Position numbers and translations under genes: made by a program. 64,000 bases of DNA. Source: CAIZGX01 sp044239865. Lineage in GTDB: Bacteria > Bacteroidota > Bacteroidia > Flavobacteriales_D > Sanyastnellaceae. Each line of letters opens with the position of its first letter. Position 1 is the stretch's first letter. Below are positions 8,877-17,605 of the stretch, one piece after another. Location: the NCBI GenBank assembly GCA_044239865.1, contig JBIIAO010000003.1, positions 385,819 through 449,818 on the forward strand. The letters run 5' to 3'. The notes beneath the pieces were generated by a model. The model saw nothing but the letters and a program-made list of their open reading frames with translations. It made no database searches and was not told the origin of the DNA.

Positions 8877-9425
8877 ATGTATAGATTATTGTTTCTACTA
8901 ATGATCGCTTCTCAAGCATTAAGTTTTCAAGCGATTGGGCAGAAGAAAAGTTTGCCTGCCTGGCTCGCGGATGAAAAGAAAAACGATAAGTTGGTCTATG
9001 TAAATGGAGTTACAATTGCGGATGATACCAACGCAGAAATGCCGACTCGAATAACAGTTGAAATCTTCGGTTCAGAGCCGAAGAAAGCAACGTTCGACAC
9101 GTTTAGCGACAGAGGTAATTTTGAATTTTATTTGCGTTCCAATGCGATTTACCACATTTCTTTTGAGAAGGATGGTTATCTCACGAAAATGCTCGAAGTG
9201 GTTACCGATAACATTCCAGACAAAGGTTGGAAAGCAGGTTTTAGTTTGGAGTTGCAAGTCTCTATGGAAATATCGGTTGAAGGGTTTAGTGAAGAGCTTC
9301 AATCTACTCCATATGCTCGTTGTATGTACAGCGGAAAGTCAAGGAAGATTGAATTTGACAAAGTTTTTTCGAAAGAGTCTAAAGCGTCTTGGGAAAAAGA
9401 ACGATTGCGTTGCTTGAAGAAATAA
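8877..9425 (+). CDS. Exported protein, probable carboxypeptidase-regulatory-like fold
   Basis: 182 aa from the ATG at 8877, where MYRLLFLLMIASQALSFQAIGQKK is a clean Sec signal peptide. The mature part (VNGVTIADDTNAEMPTRITVEIFG and later GNFEFYLRSNAIYHISFEKDGYLTK) resembles the CarboxypepD_reg beta-sandwich repeat often found in Bacteroidota outer-membrane or periplasmic proteins. A longer frame begins at 8829, overlapping the HemJ stop by one base; that would add 16 residues and suggests translational coupling. No further function recognised. Confidence 0.65.
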   Translation: MYRLLFLLMIASQALSFQAIGQKKSLPAWLADEKKNDKLVYVNGVTIADDTNAEMPTRITVEIFGSEPKKATFDTFSDRGNFEFYLRSNAIYHISFEKDGYLTKMLEVVTDNIPDKGWKAGFSLELQVSMEISVEGFSEELQSTPYARCMYSGKSRKIEFDKVFSKESKASWEKERLRCLKK

Positions 9426-9426
9426 C

Positions 9427-10365
9427 TTAAAGGGCGTATTGCCCTTTTATTTTTTCAAATAAAACGTAGGATAGTTTGTAATAGCTTTCGTTTGTCCATC
9501 CCGCCACATGCGGTGAAAGCAAGACATTGGCGTAGGTCAAAAGCTTTTCGAAAAGCGGATTGTCATTCAAACCTTCCAACGAAGATTTTTCAAAAGGCAG
9601 CACGTCTAAAGCTGCATGGGTAACAATCCCTGCGTCCAAGGCATTCATGAGATCAAGCGCATTCACATGTCCTCCGCGCGAAGTGTTGATGAATACAATT
9701 TTCTTTTTGAATGAATGGAAGAAAGCTTCGTTTGCATATTCTTTTGTCTCTTCGCTGAGCGGTAAATGCAGGCTAACAATATCTGCAGTTTCAAAAATTT
9801 CTTCTAGGGTTACACGCTTCGCTAATGAACCGAATGAACGTTCGGTGTATTTGTCGTGTGCGATAACAGACGCTTCAAATCCGGAGAGTTTTTTAGCAAC
9901 GCTTTGTCCCATGTGCCCGAAACCGATAAGCGCAATGGTTTTTCCTTTTATTTCAAACCCGCGATGTTCTTCGCGTAGCCATTCTTTTCTGCGAACACTT
10001 ACATTTGCCAGATGAATGTTATTCGCTAGGGCCAATAGCATTCCAACCACATGCTCACCCACAGCATCGCTGTTTCCCTCTGGCGAAGAAAAGACTTTTA
10101 CATTATGTTTTTCACAACTTTCGAGGTCTATGCTTTCGAGTCCAGATCCGCTTCGCGCGATAAATTCCAAATTGCTTCCAGCCTGAATCAATTGCTCGTC
10201 GAAAGAAATACGGCTTCTAAGAACAATTCCGTTGTACCTAGAAATACATTTCAGTAAATTGTTGTAAGAAATGGAGTAATTGAACTCGCATTCAAATCCC
10301 ACTTCAGTTAACTTTTCAGCAAGAATGGGATGAACGGTTTCTAAGAAGAGAATTCGTTTTCCCAT
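9427..10365 (-). CDS. NAD-dependent 2-hydroxyacid dehydrogenase (3-phosphoglycerate dehydrogenase-like)
   Basis: 312 aa D-2-hydroxyacid dehydrogenase. The substrate-domain motif EFIARSGSGLESIDLE (catalytic Arg region) is near residue 70. The Rossmann dinucleotide motif is ALIGFGHMGQSVAKKL near 145-160, then SLHLPLSEETKEYANE and FINTSRGGHVNALDL, and SPHVAGWT near the C-terminus holds the catalytic His. There is no C-terminal ACT domain. The likely reaction is 3-phosphoglycerate to 3-phosphohydroxypyruvate for serine synthesis, but other 2-hydroxyacids are possible. The ATG overlaps the mgtE stop by one base (TAATG), so it is co-transcribed with mgtE. Confidence 0.88.
   Translation of the reverse strand: MGKRILFLETVHPILAEKLTEVGFECEFNYSISYNNLLKCISRYNGIVLRSRISFDEQLIQAGSNLEFIARSGSGLESIDLESCEKHNVKVFSSPEGNSDAVGEHVVGMLLALANNIHLANVSVRRKEWLREEHRGFEIKGKTIALIGFGHMGQSVAKKLSGFEASVIAHDKYTERSFGSLAKRVTLEEIFETADIVSLHLPLSEETKEYANEAFFHSFKKKIVFINTSRGGHVNALDLMNALDAGIVTHAALDVLPFEKSSLEGLNDNPLFEKLLTYANVLLSPHVAGWTNESYYKLSYVLFEKIKGQYAL
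9428..9456 (+). terminator. Rho-independent terminator inside the 3' end of the convergent gene
   Basis: Stem AAGGGC/GCCCTT (9430-9435 with 9441-9446) followed by a T-rich run. It terminates the plus-strand operon and lies within the last codons of the minus-strand dehydrogenase. Confidence 0.65.
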
Positions 10366-11750
10366 TAGAATAAACTGTAGGGCAGTGAAGTGAAGTGTGC
10401 AAGAAAATAGTGCCCAACGCTGAAATAGATAATGAGTCCAACAATATCATTGGCAGTTGTAACGAAAGGCCCAGTAGCCAGTGCAGGGTCAATCTTTAGT
10501 TTATCGAGCATCAGCGGGAAGAAGGTTCCGCTCAGACTAGCGAATATGATAACGCAGAATAAAGCCATGGAAACCGTGAGGCTTAGAATTAATTCGAAAT
10601 GAAAGAGCTGACTCGCAAGGAAAATAAGTGCACTACAAACACTGGCATTTAATAATCCAACTCCAAATTCTTTCACTAGTTTTTGCCAAACGGTTTCGTC
10701 AAAGGCACTCTGATTCGCCAAAGCGCGCACAACAAGTGCAGCAGACTGTACCCCAACGTTTCCGCCAGTAGCCGCAATAAGTGGCATGAAGACAGCCATG
10801 GCCGGATATTCAGTTATGTCGAATACACCAATGATATAGGCACCACTCATTCCTCCAATCATTCCAATCAATAACCATGGAAGTCTAGCGCGCGTAAGTG
10901 TCCAAATGCTATCACTTGATTCAACGTCTTCAGAGATACCACTCGCCAACTGGTAGTCACGATCGGAAACTTCTTGCATTAAATCCACTACATCGTCGAT
11001 GGTAATTCGACCAACTAATTTTTTTTCTTCGTCTAAAACAGGTAATACAACCAAGTCGTATTTTTTCATAATGCGCATCACCTCTTCAACTGGGGTGTTC
11101 ACATCTACAGTCCGAACTTTTGATTCTTTATATAAATCCTTAAGCGTTGCTCTCATGCTTGCTGAAGCGAAAATGAGGGCCTTCATACTTAAAATCCCTA
11201 GCATGTGATCGTTTTCATCGATAACATAAATAGAATAGATATTGTCAATGTATTCTGCTTGTTTGCGCATTTCACGAATAGCTTGCGCCACTGTCCAGTC
11301 CTCATGCACGGTAACCATTTCTACAGCCATAATTGCACCCGCGGTGCCTTCCTCATAGGTCATGAGGTCCATGATGTCGCTGGCCTGCTCCTCGTCTTCA
11401 AGAAGGGCTATGACCTCTTCTTGTTTTTCTTCGCTTAATCCAGCCAAAACGTCGGCAGCATCGTCAGAGTCAATGTTTTCAATTAACTCCTCTGCAATTT
11501 CGCGGCTCGTAAGATTTGAAAGTAAAGTCTCTTGAATGTCTTCATCCAATTCAAGCATAACATCTGCCGCGCTCTCTTCATCGAGAATGCGATAGAGGTA
11601 GACACCCTCTTGGGTTGGAAGCTCGTTAATGATTTCTGCTACGTCAGCAGGGTGAAGATCTTTGGTAAATTCGTGTATAGCACTATCCTTTCCTTCGCCT
11701 ATCCATTTGCGGAGGTCTGCCAACAAATCTTTTGTAAGTTCGAATTGCAC
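10365..11750 (-). CDS. mgtE: Magnesium transporter MgtE
   Basis: 461 aa Mg2+ channel/transporter of the inner membrane. Residues about 1-130 are the cytoplasmic MgtE N domain (superhelical repeats such as LHPADVAEIINELP and IDSDDAADVLAGL). Residues about 130-255 hold a CBS pair (MTYEEGTAGAIMAVEM, then VGRITIDDVVDLMQEV). The C-terminal 190 residues give five membrane helices, with the pore segment PLIAATGGNVGVQSAALVVRAL. The start is GTG (no in-frame ATG before it). The leader is only about 40 bases, too short for an M-box riboswitch; regulation is therefore expected at the protein level through Mg2+ binding to the N/CBS domains. Confidence 0.95.
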   Translation of the reverse strand: MQFELTKDLLADLRKWIGEGKDSAIHEFTKDLHPADVAEIINELPTQEGVYLYRILDEESAADVMLELDEDIQETLLSNLTSREIAEELIENIDSDDAADVLAGLSEEKQEEVIALLEDEEQASDIMDLMTYEEGTAGAIMAVEMVTVHEDWTVAQAIREMRKQAEYIDNIYSIYVIDENDHMLGILSMKALIFASASMRATLKDLYKESKVRTVDVNTPVEEVMRIMKKYDLVVLPVLDEEKKLVGRITIDDVVDLMQEVSDRDYQLASGISEDVESSDSIWTLTRARLPWLLIGMIGGMSGAYIIGVFDITEYPAMAVFMPLIAATGGNVGVQSAALVVRALANQSAFDETVWQKLVKEFGVGLLNASVCSALIFLASQLFHFELILSLTVSMALFCVIIFASLSGTFFPLMLDKLKIDPALATGPFVTTANDIVGLIIYFSVGHYFLAHFTSLPYSLF

Positions 11751-11790
11751 GGGGAAGATTCCATTTAAAGGGTGAATTTTTTTACCGTTG

Positions 11791-11798
11791 CGAAGGTA
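11791..11798 (-). promoter_or_regulatory. -7 element TACCTTCG upstream of mgtE
   Basis: TAnnTTnG on the minus strand, placing transcription start about 35-40 bases before the GTG at 11750. No -33 TTG found. Confidence 0.4.
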
Positions 11799-11848
11799 AG
11801 TTATTTTTAACGTAACATGATTTATATTCGCCTATCTAAATTGAGCAA

Positions 11849-14422
11849 ATGAAAAAGCATCTAGCATTATGTGCCATTATCCTCTGCGGAGTAATGGTAT
11901 TTCCAGCGCACGGAACCGTTGATCCTTCAAAAAAGAAGAAGGATCCTGTTAAAAAAGAAGAGAAAAAGCCTGAAGATAAATTCGGCGACATTGTGAAAAA
12001 ATGTAAGATGAAAGAAGGACTCCTTACGTTTTACACAGATACCGTTACAGGAAAAACCTACTTGGAAATTCAGAAATCACAATTGAATCAAGAGTTTATT
12101 TATTTCAATTATATTGAAAACGCGCCGGTTGAAACGGGTTACCACAAAGGTGCTTTCGGTGATTCTAAGATTGTTGTTTTCAAGAAAAACTACGAGCGTT
12201 TAGAAATTGTTCAGCCCAATACAAACTTCTATTACGATCCATCAAACGCGATTAGTAAATCAGCATCTTCAAACATCAACAGCCCCGTTTTAGCTTCTGA
12301 AAAAATTGAGGCAACGAGTTTAGATGGGAATAAAATGCTCATCGATGGCGACGCCTTGTTGCTTTCTGAAAAAATGCAGTTGGTGAAAATGCCTGCGGCT
12401 CGCGGCGGAGATGCGCCATTGGGAAGTTTAAGTAAGGAAAAGTCTAAGATTAATTCCATTCGCACCTACACGGAAAATTCGGATATCGTGGTGTCTTATG
12501 TTTATGAGACCAGTTCCCCAAACATTGGTGGAGATGCTGTTGCAGATGGAAGAAACGTTACCGTTCAATATCAGCACTCGTTCCTATCGGTTCCTCAAAA
12601 TAACTTCGAACCTAGATATGATGATCCACGCATAGGATATTTCACAACGCAAGTAAACGATATGACCGTTGCTTCTGCAACGCCATGGAGAGATGTGATT
12701 CACCGTTGGAATTTGGAAAAGAAAAATCCGAATGATAAATTAAGTGAGCCCATTCAACCTATAACTTTTTGGATGGAAAACACCACTCCGGTAGAATTTC
12801 GTCCAATCATTAAAGAAGCTGTTGAAAGATGGAATGTGGCATTCGAAGCGGCAGGATTTAAGAATGCTGTAGTTTGTTTGCAACAGCCTGATGATGCAAC
12901 ATGGGATGCAGGAGATGTGCGCTACAATGTTTTACGTTGGACATCAACACCGGCTCCTCCATTCGGTGGTTACGGTCCGAGTTTCGTGAACCCACGCACA
13001 GGAGAAATTCTAGGTGCAGATATTATGTTGGAGTGGGTAGCGTTAACGAATCGCGTTTATGCTGATCGTACGTTCCGTTTGGGAAGTTCTTTAACCGAGG
13101 AACAAGAACAATTATTGAAGGAAAAAGGAGCGCGTAATCCATTTTTATGTAACGCTGCTGCAATGAGCAATGAGCAATTGATTTTCGGGACAAGTGCTGC
13201 AAACGTAATGGGAGCAAGTGATTTAGAGAAGCAAGAAATAGTTCGTCAAATGTTGTACCGCTTGGTTCTGCATGAAGTAGGGCACACGCTTGGTCTTACC
13301 CACAACATGCGCGCTAGCACGCTTCAGTCGGTTGCAGATATTAAGAATGTAGAAAAAATTAACAAGGAAGGATTGGCGAATTCTGTGATGGAATATCCAG
13401 CATTCAACTATCAAATGAATCCGAAAGAACAAGCTCTGTATTGCGATGTTAAAGTAGGTCCTTACGATAAGTGGGTGATTGAGTACGGATATAGTGCGTC
13501 AGTTTCAGATGAGCAGAAAGAAAGAGAGCGTTTAGATAAAATTACCGCAAGAAGCATAGAGCATCAGTTGGCCTATGGAAACGATGGTGACGATATGCGA
13601 ACTGCCGGAAGAGGAATTGATCCGGATGTAAACATCTACGATCTTTCTAGCGATCCGGTTGCATACGGTGCCGAGCGTTGCGAGTTAGTGAAATTTGTTC
13701 TTCCAAAACTGAAAGAGCATTTGATTACTTCGAATGAAAGCTATGCGGAATTGCTTCAATCTTTTTTAATTGCAACGAAAGAGTACGGTATTCAAACCAA
13801 TGTAATGACGCGTCAAATTGGCGGAGTTCATTACGACAGAGCATACGCAGGGCAAGGTTCTTCAGTAAAGCCCTTGGAGCCAGTTTCTGAAGTGAAACAA
13901 AAAGAGGCTATGAAAGCTTTAGCTAAATACGCTTTTGCAGGAGATGTTTGGAGTGAAGCTATTCCAACGTTTAATTATTTATTGGATCAACGAAGAGGCT
14001 TCAGCCAATATTCTAAAAGCGATGATCCAAAGATTCACGATCGTATTCTAGATATGCAATCAGAGTGTTTGAATCACTTGATGCATCCTCGTGTTCATCA
14101 AAGAATCATTGACAGTTACATGTATGGAAATACCTATTCAATCGACGAGGTTATGTTTGATTTAACACAGGCTATTTTTGAATCTGATTTGAAAAGTGAA
14201 GTGAACACGATTCGTCAAAACTTGCAAATCGAATACACTCGCAGACTTATTGAAATGCTTGATGAGAAAAACAGATACGACAATGTTTCTCAAGGAGTAG
14301 CTTTAGCAGAGTTAATTCGAATTAAGAAATTTGAAGCGGGAAACATCGCAGGAGGAGCGCTAACTAAGGCGCACAGAGGACATGTTGTGAAATTGATTGA
14401 AGATGCGCTAAGCGCGAAATAA
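11849..14422 (+). CDS. Exported zinc-dependent metalloprotease (DUF5117/DUF5118 type)
   Basis: 857 aa. Signal peptide at residues 1-23 (CGVMVFPAHG), then a Lys-rich linker. The N-terminal third is the DUF5118/DUF5117 region (FIYFNYIENAPVETG and similar). The metalloprotease core has HEVGHTLGLTHNM starting at residue 475, a complete metzincin HExxHxxGxxH motif followed by SVMEYP, which fits a Met-turn. This family is common in Bacteroidota, is secreted to the periplasm or surface and is poorly characterised. Convergent with the NlpC/P60 gene. A TAAATTGA sequence lies 4 bases before the ATG. Confidence 0.88.
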   Translation: MKKHLALCAIILCGVMVFPAHGTVDPSKKKKDPVKKEEKKPEDKFGDIVKKCKMKEGLLTFYTDTVTGKTYLEIQKSQLNQEFIYFNYIENAPVETGYHKGAFGDSKIVVFKKNYERLEIVQPNTNFYYDPSNAISKSASSNINSPVLASEKIEATSLDGNKMLIDGDALLLSEKMQLVKMPAARGGDAPLGSLSKEKSKINSIRTYTENSDIVVSYVYETSSPNIGGDAVADGRNVTVQYQHSFLSVPQNNFEPRYDDPRIGYFTTQVNDMTVASATPWRDVIHRWNLEKKNPNDKLSEPIQPITFWMENTTPVEFRPIIKEAVERWNVAFEAAGFKNAVVCLQQPDDATWDAGDVRYNVLRWTSTPAPPFGGYGPSFVNPRTGEILGADIMLEWVALTNRVYADRTFRLGSSLTEEQEQLLKEKGARNPFLCNAAAMSNEQLIFGTSAANVMGASDLEKQEIVRQMLYRLVLHEVGHTLGLTHNMRASTLQSVADIKNVEKINKEGLANSVMEYPAFNYQMNPKEQALYCDVKVGPYDKWVIEYGYSASVSDEQKERERLDKITARSIEHQLAYGNDGDDMRTAGRGIDPDVNIYDLSSDPVAYGAERCELVKFVLPKLKEHLITSNESYAELLQSFLIATKEYGIQTNVMTRQIGGVHYDRAYAGQGSSVKPLEPVSEVKQKEAMKALAKYAFAGDVWSEAIPTFNYLLDQRRGFSQYSKSDDPKIHDRILDMQSECLNHLMHPRVHQRIIDSYMYGNTYSIDEVMFDLTQAIFESDLKSEVNTIRQNLQIEYTRRLIEMLDEKNRYDNVSQGVALAELIRIKKFEAGNIAGGALTKAHRGHVVKLIEDALSAK

Positions 14423-14425
14423 GTC

Positions 14426-15130
14426 TTAAAGAATTCTACGAATGAGGCGAAGGTTATGCGAATAACCTTCGCTTTTTTTATTGATACCCTGATGGTCTAA
14501 GATGTCAATCCGAAGTTCTCCGGAAGCATGAAGTATTTCGAAACTTCCGCCGTTTTCTAGAATTATTCCAACATGCGTAATGCGTCCTTCTGCGTTATCG
14601 AAGAAAGCGAGGTCACCTGTTTGAGCTTCTGAAAGTAGAATCACTTCGGCCCCCTCTGCGGCTTGCTGATATGCATCGCGTTTTAGGGAATATCCGAGCG
14701 TCTTGAAAAAAGATTGCGTAAAGCCAGAACAGTCATAACCGAAATTGGTTTTTCCTCCCCAAACATAAGGAACACCCAAATACGTTTTAAATAAAGTAAG
14801 CGCCTCATTGAGAGACAACAGTTGGTGCTGAAAATCTTCAGGAACAAACGCGCCAAGTGGCATGAGAATTTGTTTGTTCTCGAAGGGCAGAAGTGCACTT
14901 GGAAAAGCATAAACACGATGTACGTCAACTTCAAAAACTTGAGGTGAAAATTGCTTCTTATCAATCCATCCGCGATACTGATCGAAGCTCGTTTCTATGA
15001 AATACCACTTCTCATTTTCTTCAAGCACTTCATACGTTTCTCCGAAAATAAGTTGACTAACTTGTTCACTGCGGTCAGAAGCCTCTGCGCGCGCAGGAAT
15101 AAATGAAAGAAGACATTGTCCGTTTACCAT
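14426..15130 (-). CDS. NlpC/P60 (C40) peptidase with N-terminal SH3-like domain
   Basis: 234 aa cell-wall peptidase, probably cleaving gamma-D-Glu-diaminopimelate bonds of peptidoglycan peptides. Residues 1-65 form a bacterial SH3 domain (EQVSQLIFGETYEVLEENEK). The catalytic set is Cys134 (GYDCSGF), His186 (THVGII) and His201 (LHASGE). No clear signal peptide, so it may act on imported muropeptides in the cytoplasm or be exported otherwise. Its 3' coding end contains the plus-strand terminator of the metalloprotease. A CAAATTTG element lies 4 bases before the ATG. Confidence 0.88.
   Translation of the reverse strand: MVNGQCLLSFIPARAEASDRSEQVSQLIFGETYEVLEENEKWYFIETSFDQYRGWIDKKQFSPQVFEVDVHRVYAFPSALLPFENKQILMPLGAFVPEDFQHQLLSLNEALTLFKTYLGVPYVWGGKTNFGYDCSGFTQSFFKTLGYSLKRDAYQQAAEGAEVILLSEAQTGDLAFFDNAEGRITHVGIILENGGSFEILHASGELRIDILDHQGINKKSEGYSHNLRLIRRIL
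14447..14480 (+). terminator. Rho-independent terminator of the metalloprotease gene
   Basis: An 11-bp perfect stem (14447-14457 with 14462-14472), GCGA tetraloop and seven T residues. The whole structure lies inside the last codons of the convergent NlpC/P60 gene. Confidence 0.88.
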
Positions 15131-15134
15131 GTTC

Positions 15135-15142
15135 CAAATTTG
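15135..15142 (-). promoter_or_regulatory. -7-like element CAAATTTG, 4 bases before the NlpC/P60 ATG
   Basis: One mismatch to TAnnTTTG, spacer GAAC, then the ATG at 15130. Confidence 0.4.
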
Positions 15143-15219
15143 ATAATAAAATTACCTTTTTCCATTTTAAATGATTGTCAATTATTCAATGTTGAATGTG
15201 AATGGTTGGAAGAAAAGTG

Positions 15220-15227
15220 TACATTTG
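15220..15227 (+). promoter_or_regulatory. -7 element TACATTTG upstream of the pterin dehydratase
   Basis: Full TAnnTTTG match 16 bases before the ATG at 15244. The nearest suitable TTG (15192-15194) is 25 bases upstream, slightly long. Confidence 0.5.
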
Positions 15228-15243
15228 GGAAAATTAAAGCACT

Positions 15244-15477
15244 ATGTGGCGCGAATTGGACAATAAACTCGTTAGAGAATTTCGTTTCAAAGACTTCCAA
15301 GAGGCATTCACCTTTTTAACTCGGGTGGCTTTCCTCGCTGAGAAAACTGGTCATCATCCAGCCTGGTTCAATGTTTACAATTATGTTCGCATTGAACTAA
15401 GTACACATGATGCTGGTGATGTAGTTACGGAAAGAGATCGCAGAATGGCCGTGGCCATTGACGAAATTCTTCAATAA
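15244..15477 (+). CDS. 4a-hydroxytetrahydrobiopterin dehydratase (pterin carbinolamine dehydratase)
   Basis: 77 aa. Dehydrates 4a-hydroxytetrahydropterin to recycle the cofactor of aromatic amino-acid hydroxylases; it may also act in other pterin metabolism. The family core is complete: FLAEKTGHHPAWFNVYNYV (catalytic His-His-Pro-x-Trp) and the THDAGDVVTERD motif. The length matches the short bacterial form, with the ATG immediately before WRELDNKL as in relatives. No phenylalanine hydroxylase is in this window. Confidence 0.92.
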   Translation: MWRELDNKLVREFRFKDFQEAFTFLTRVAFLAEKTGHHPAWFNVYNYVRIELSTHDAGDVVTERDRRMAVAIDEILQ

Positions 15478-15502
15478 TATCAAAACTTCCATAGTTAAGC
15501 GC

Positions 15503-15510
15503 TAAATTCG
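15503..15510 (+). promoter_or_regulatory. -7 element TAAATTCG upstream of leucine dehydrogenase
   Basis: TAnnTTnG about 38 bases before the ATG at 15549; likely drives the ldh-nusB-miaA unit. Confidence 0.4.
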
Positions 15511-15548
15511 CGGCTGAAAGTAATTCTTTCAACAGGAAATCTTTTTTT

Positions 15549-16643
15549 ATGACTCAACAAAACAGCTCTGCAGAAATGTCTGCAGTTACCGAAAGAATGG
15601 CGTTGCATAACCACGAACAAGTGGTCTTTTGTCAAGACAATGCAACCGGATTAAAAGCCATCGTAGCAATTCACAACACAACATTAGGACCTGCAGTAGG
15701 AGGAACACGCATGTGGATGTATGCCTCTGAAGGTGATGCATTGACAGACGTTCTTCGTCTTTCACGCGGTATGACTTACAAAAGCGCTCTTGCCGGTTTG
15801 AACATTGGTGGAGGGAAGGCCGTAATCATTGCAGACTCAAAGAAAGATAAAAACGAAGCGCTCATGCGCAGCTTCGGTAAATTCGTTGACGGTTTGGGTG
15901 GAAGATACATTACAGCCGAAGACATGGGGATTGGCACGCGTGATATGGAATATGTGAAAATGGAAACCGATCACGTAGTTGGTTTGCCAGATTACATGGG
16001 TGGTGGCGGAGATCCAAGTCCAGTGACTGCTTATGGTGTTTATATGGGAATGAAGGCCAGTGTGAAAGAACAAACAGGTAGCGAATCACTTTCGGGAAAA
16101 ACTATTGTGGTTCAGGGAGTAGGCCATGTTGGAGAATACCTAGTAGAGTATTTGGTGAAGGAAAACGCGCATGTAATCATCACTGATATTGATCAAGATC
16201 GCGTGAATGAAGTGGTGAAGAAGCACGGAGTTAAAGCCATTCTTCCATCAGAAGTTTACACAACGCCGATGGACATTTATAGTCCTTGTGCTATGGGTGC
16301 AACAGTGAGCAAAGAAACGTTAGAGCAATTGTCTTGCGGTATCATCTGCGGAGCAGCGAACAATCAATTAGCGGTAGAAACGGAAGACGGACAGCGCGTG
16401 TTAGATAAGGGCATTTTGTATGCACCAGATTATTTGGTGAATGCTGGTGGAATTATTAATTGCTATTGGGAAATAGTTGGATACAACAGACAAGCATCTT
16501 TGGCTCAGGCTGAACAGATTTACGATACAACACTTAAGATTTATTCGGCGTCAAAAGAAAAGGGAATTCCTTCATACTTGGCGGCGAATCAGATGGCAGA
16601 GCAGCGCATTCAGTCGATTGCGAATATTAAAACGAGATATTGA
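15549..16643 (+). CDS. Leucine dehydrogenase (Glu/Leu/Phe/Val dehydrogenase family)
   Basis: 364 aa NAD-dependent enzyme that deaminates branched-chain L-amino acids to 2-oxo acids. The N-terminal catalytic domain has LGPAVGGTRMWMY and GMTYKSALAGLNIGGGKAVI, with the active-site Lys after the Gly triplet. The C-terminal NAD domain begins GKTIVVQGVGHVGEYLVEYL. The segments ITAEDMGIGTRDMEYV and AGGIINCYWEIVG match leucine rather than glutamate dehydrogenases. Cytoplasmic. nusB follows 16 bases downstream. Confidence 0.93.
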   Translation: MTQQNSSAEMSAVTERMALHNHEQVVFCQDNATGLKAIVAIHNTTLGPAVGGTRMWMYASEGDALTDVLRLSRGMTYKSALAGLNIGGGKAVIIADSKKDKNEALMRSFGKFVDGLGGRYITAEDMGIGTRDMEYVKMETDHVVGLPDYMGGGGDPSPVTAYGVYMGMKASVKEQTGSESLSGKTIVVQGVGHVGEYLVEYLVKENAHVIITDIDQDRVNEVVKKHGVKAILPSEVYTTPMDIYSPCAMGATVSKETLEQLSCGIICGAANNQLAVETEDGQRVLDKGILYAPDYLVNAGGIINCYWEIVGYNRQASLAQAEQIYDTTLKIYSASKEKGIPSYLAANQMAEQRIQSIANIKTRY

Positions 16644-16659
16644 TTAGAAGGGGAGAATT

Positions 16660-17604
16660 ATGCTAAACAGAAGACACATACGAATTAAAGTTTTACAAGT
16701 ACTTTTCGCTTATTACAACGACGAAGAGCCAAATGCGGCATCTTACGAAAAAATGCTTTTTGAAAGTGTGAATCGTTTTCGCGATTTGTATGTTGCCTTC
16801 ATTCAATTAATGGTTGAAATGCACTCGCTTTCAATTGAAAAAATTGAAGCGGGAATGAATAAGAAACTCCCGAGCCACGAAGACCTTCATCCGAACACCA
16901 AATTTGCTGCAAATTCAGTGCTTCGTATTTTATCGCACAGTAAGTCACTGGAAAAAGCTACGAAGGAGAACCACTTGAAGTGGACAGAAAATCGTGACTT
17001 GCTGAAGCAAATGTTCAAGGATATTCAGGAGTGTGCAGAATACCAAGAATACTTGTCCAGTGAAGTAAGAGGATTCGAGCACGACAAAGAAATTGTAGTT
17101 AAGTTATTCAAACGTCATTTAGTGAATTTTGAATTGATGCATGACTACCTTGAAGATCAAGGGATTTTTTGGAACGATGATATCGATCTAACAGCAAGCA
17201 TGGTTTTACGTTCGCTGAAGGCCATTAAGGAAACGGATACCGACATTGAATTTTTACCGTTGTGGAAGGAGGGAGATGAAGAGGAAGAGTTTTGTCGTCA
17301 ATTGTTCCGCAAAACACTTTCAACGGGTGCAGACACGAAGGAAAGAGTTGCGCTAGTTACACCGAATTGGGAAACCGATCGCATAGCCATCATGGACCTA
17401 GTTTTGTTGAAAATGGCTATTGCCGAAGCCATTTACTTTGAAAGCATCCCGACCAAAGTAACCATGAACGAATACATTGAATTAGCGAAGTTTTATAGCA
17501 CGCCGAAATCTGCAACATTCATCAATGGGGTGCTTGATACACTTATGCCTAAGATGATGGAAGAAGGGAAAATTAAGAAAGTAGGAAGAGGATTGATAGG
17601 ATAA
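16660..17604 (+). CDS. nusB: Transcription antitermination factor NusB (long Bacteroidota form)
   Basis: 314 aa, about twice the length of the E. coli protein, as is usual in Bacteroidota. The N-terminus LNRRHIRIKVLQVLFAYYNDEE has the Arg-rich start of NusB. The classical NusB fold is C-terminal, from about residue 200 (ERVALVTPNWETDRIAIMDLVLLKMAIAEAIYFESIPTKV broken over helices, then TMNEYIELAKFYSTPKSATFINGVLD). NusB with NusE binds boxA to prevent termination in rRNA operons. It is one base from miaA. Confidence 0.92.
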   Translation: MLNRRHIRIKVLQVLFAYYNDEEPNAASYEKMLFESVNRFRDLYVAFIQLMVEMHSLSIEKIEAGMNKKLPSHEDLHPNTKFAANSVLRILSHSKSLEKATKENHLKWTENRDLLKQMFKDIQECAEYQEYLSSEVRGFEHDKEIVVKLFKRHLVNFELMHDYLEDQGIFWNDDIDLTASMVLRSLKAIKETDTDIEFLPLWKEGDEEEEFCRQLFRKTLSTGADTKERVALVTPNWETDRIAIMDLVLLKMAIAEAIYFESIPTKVTMNEYIELAKFYSTPKSATFINGVLDTLMPKMMEEGKIKKVGRGLIG

Positions 17605-17605
17605 A

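Noticed and set aside
11751..11848. M-box or other Mg2+ riboswitch upstream of mgtE
   Set aside because: The predicted leader is about 40 bases with no M-box-like structure.
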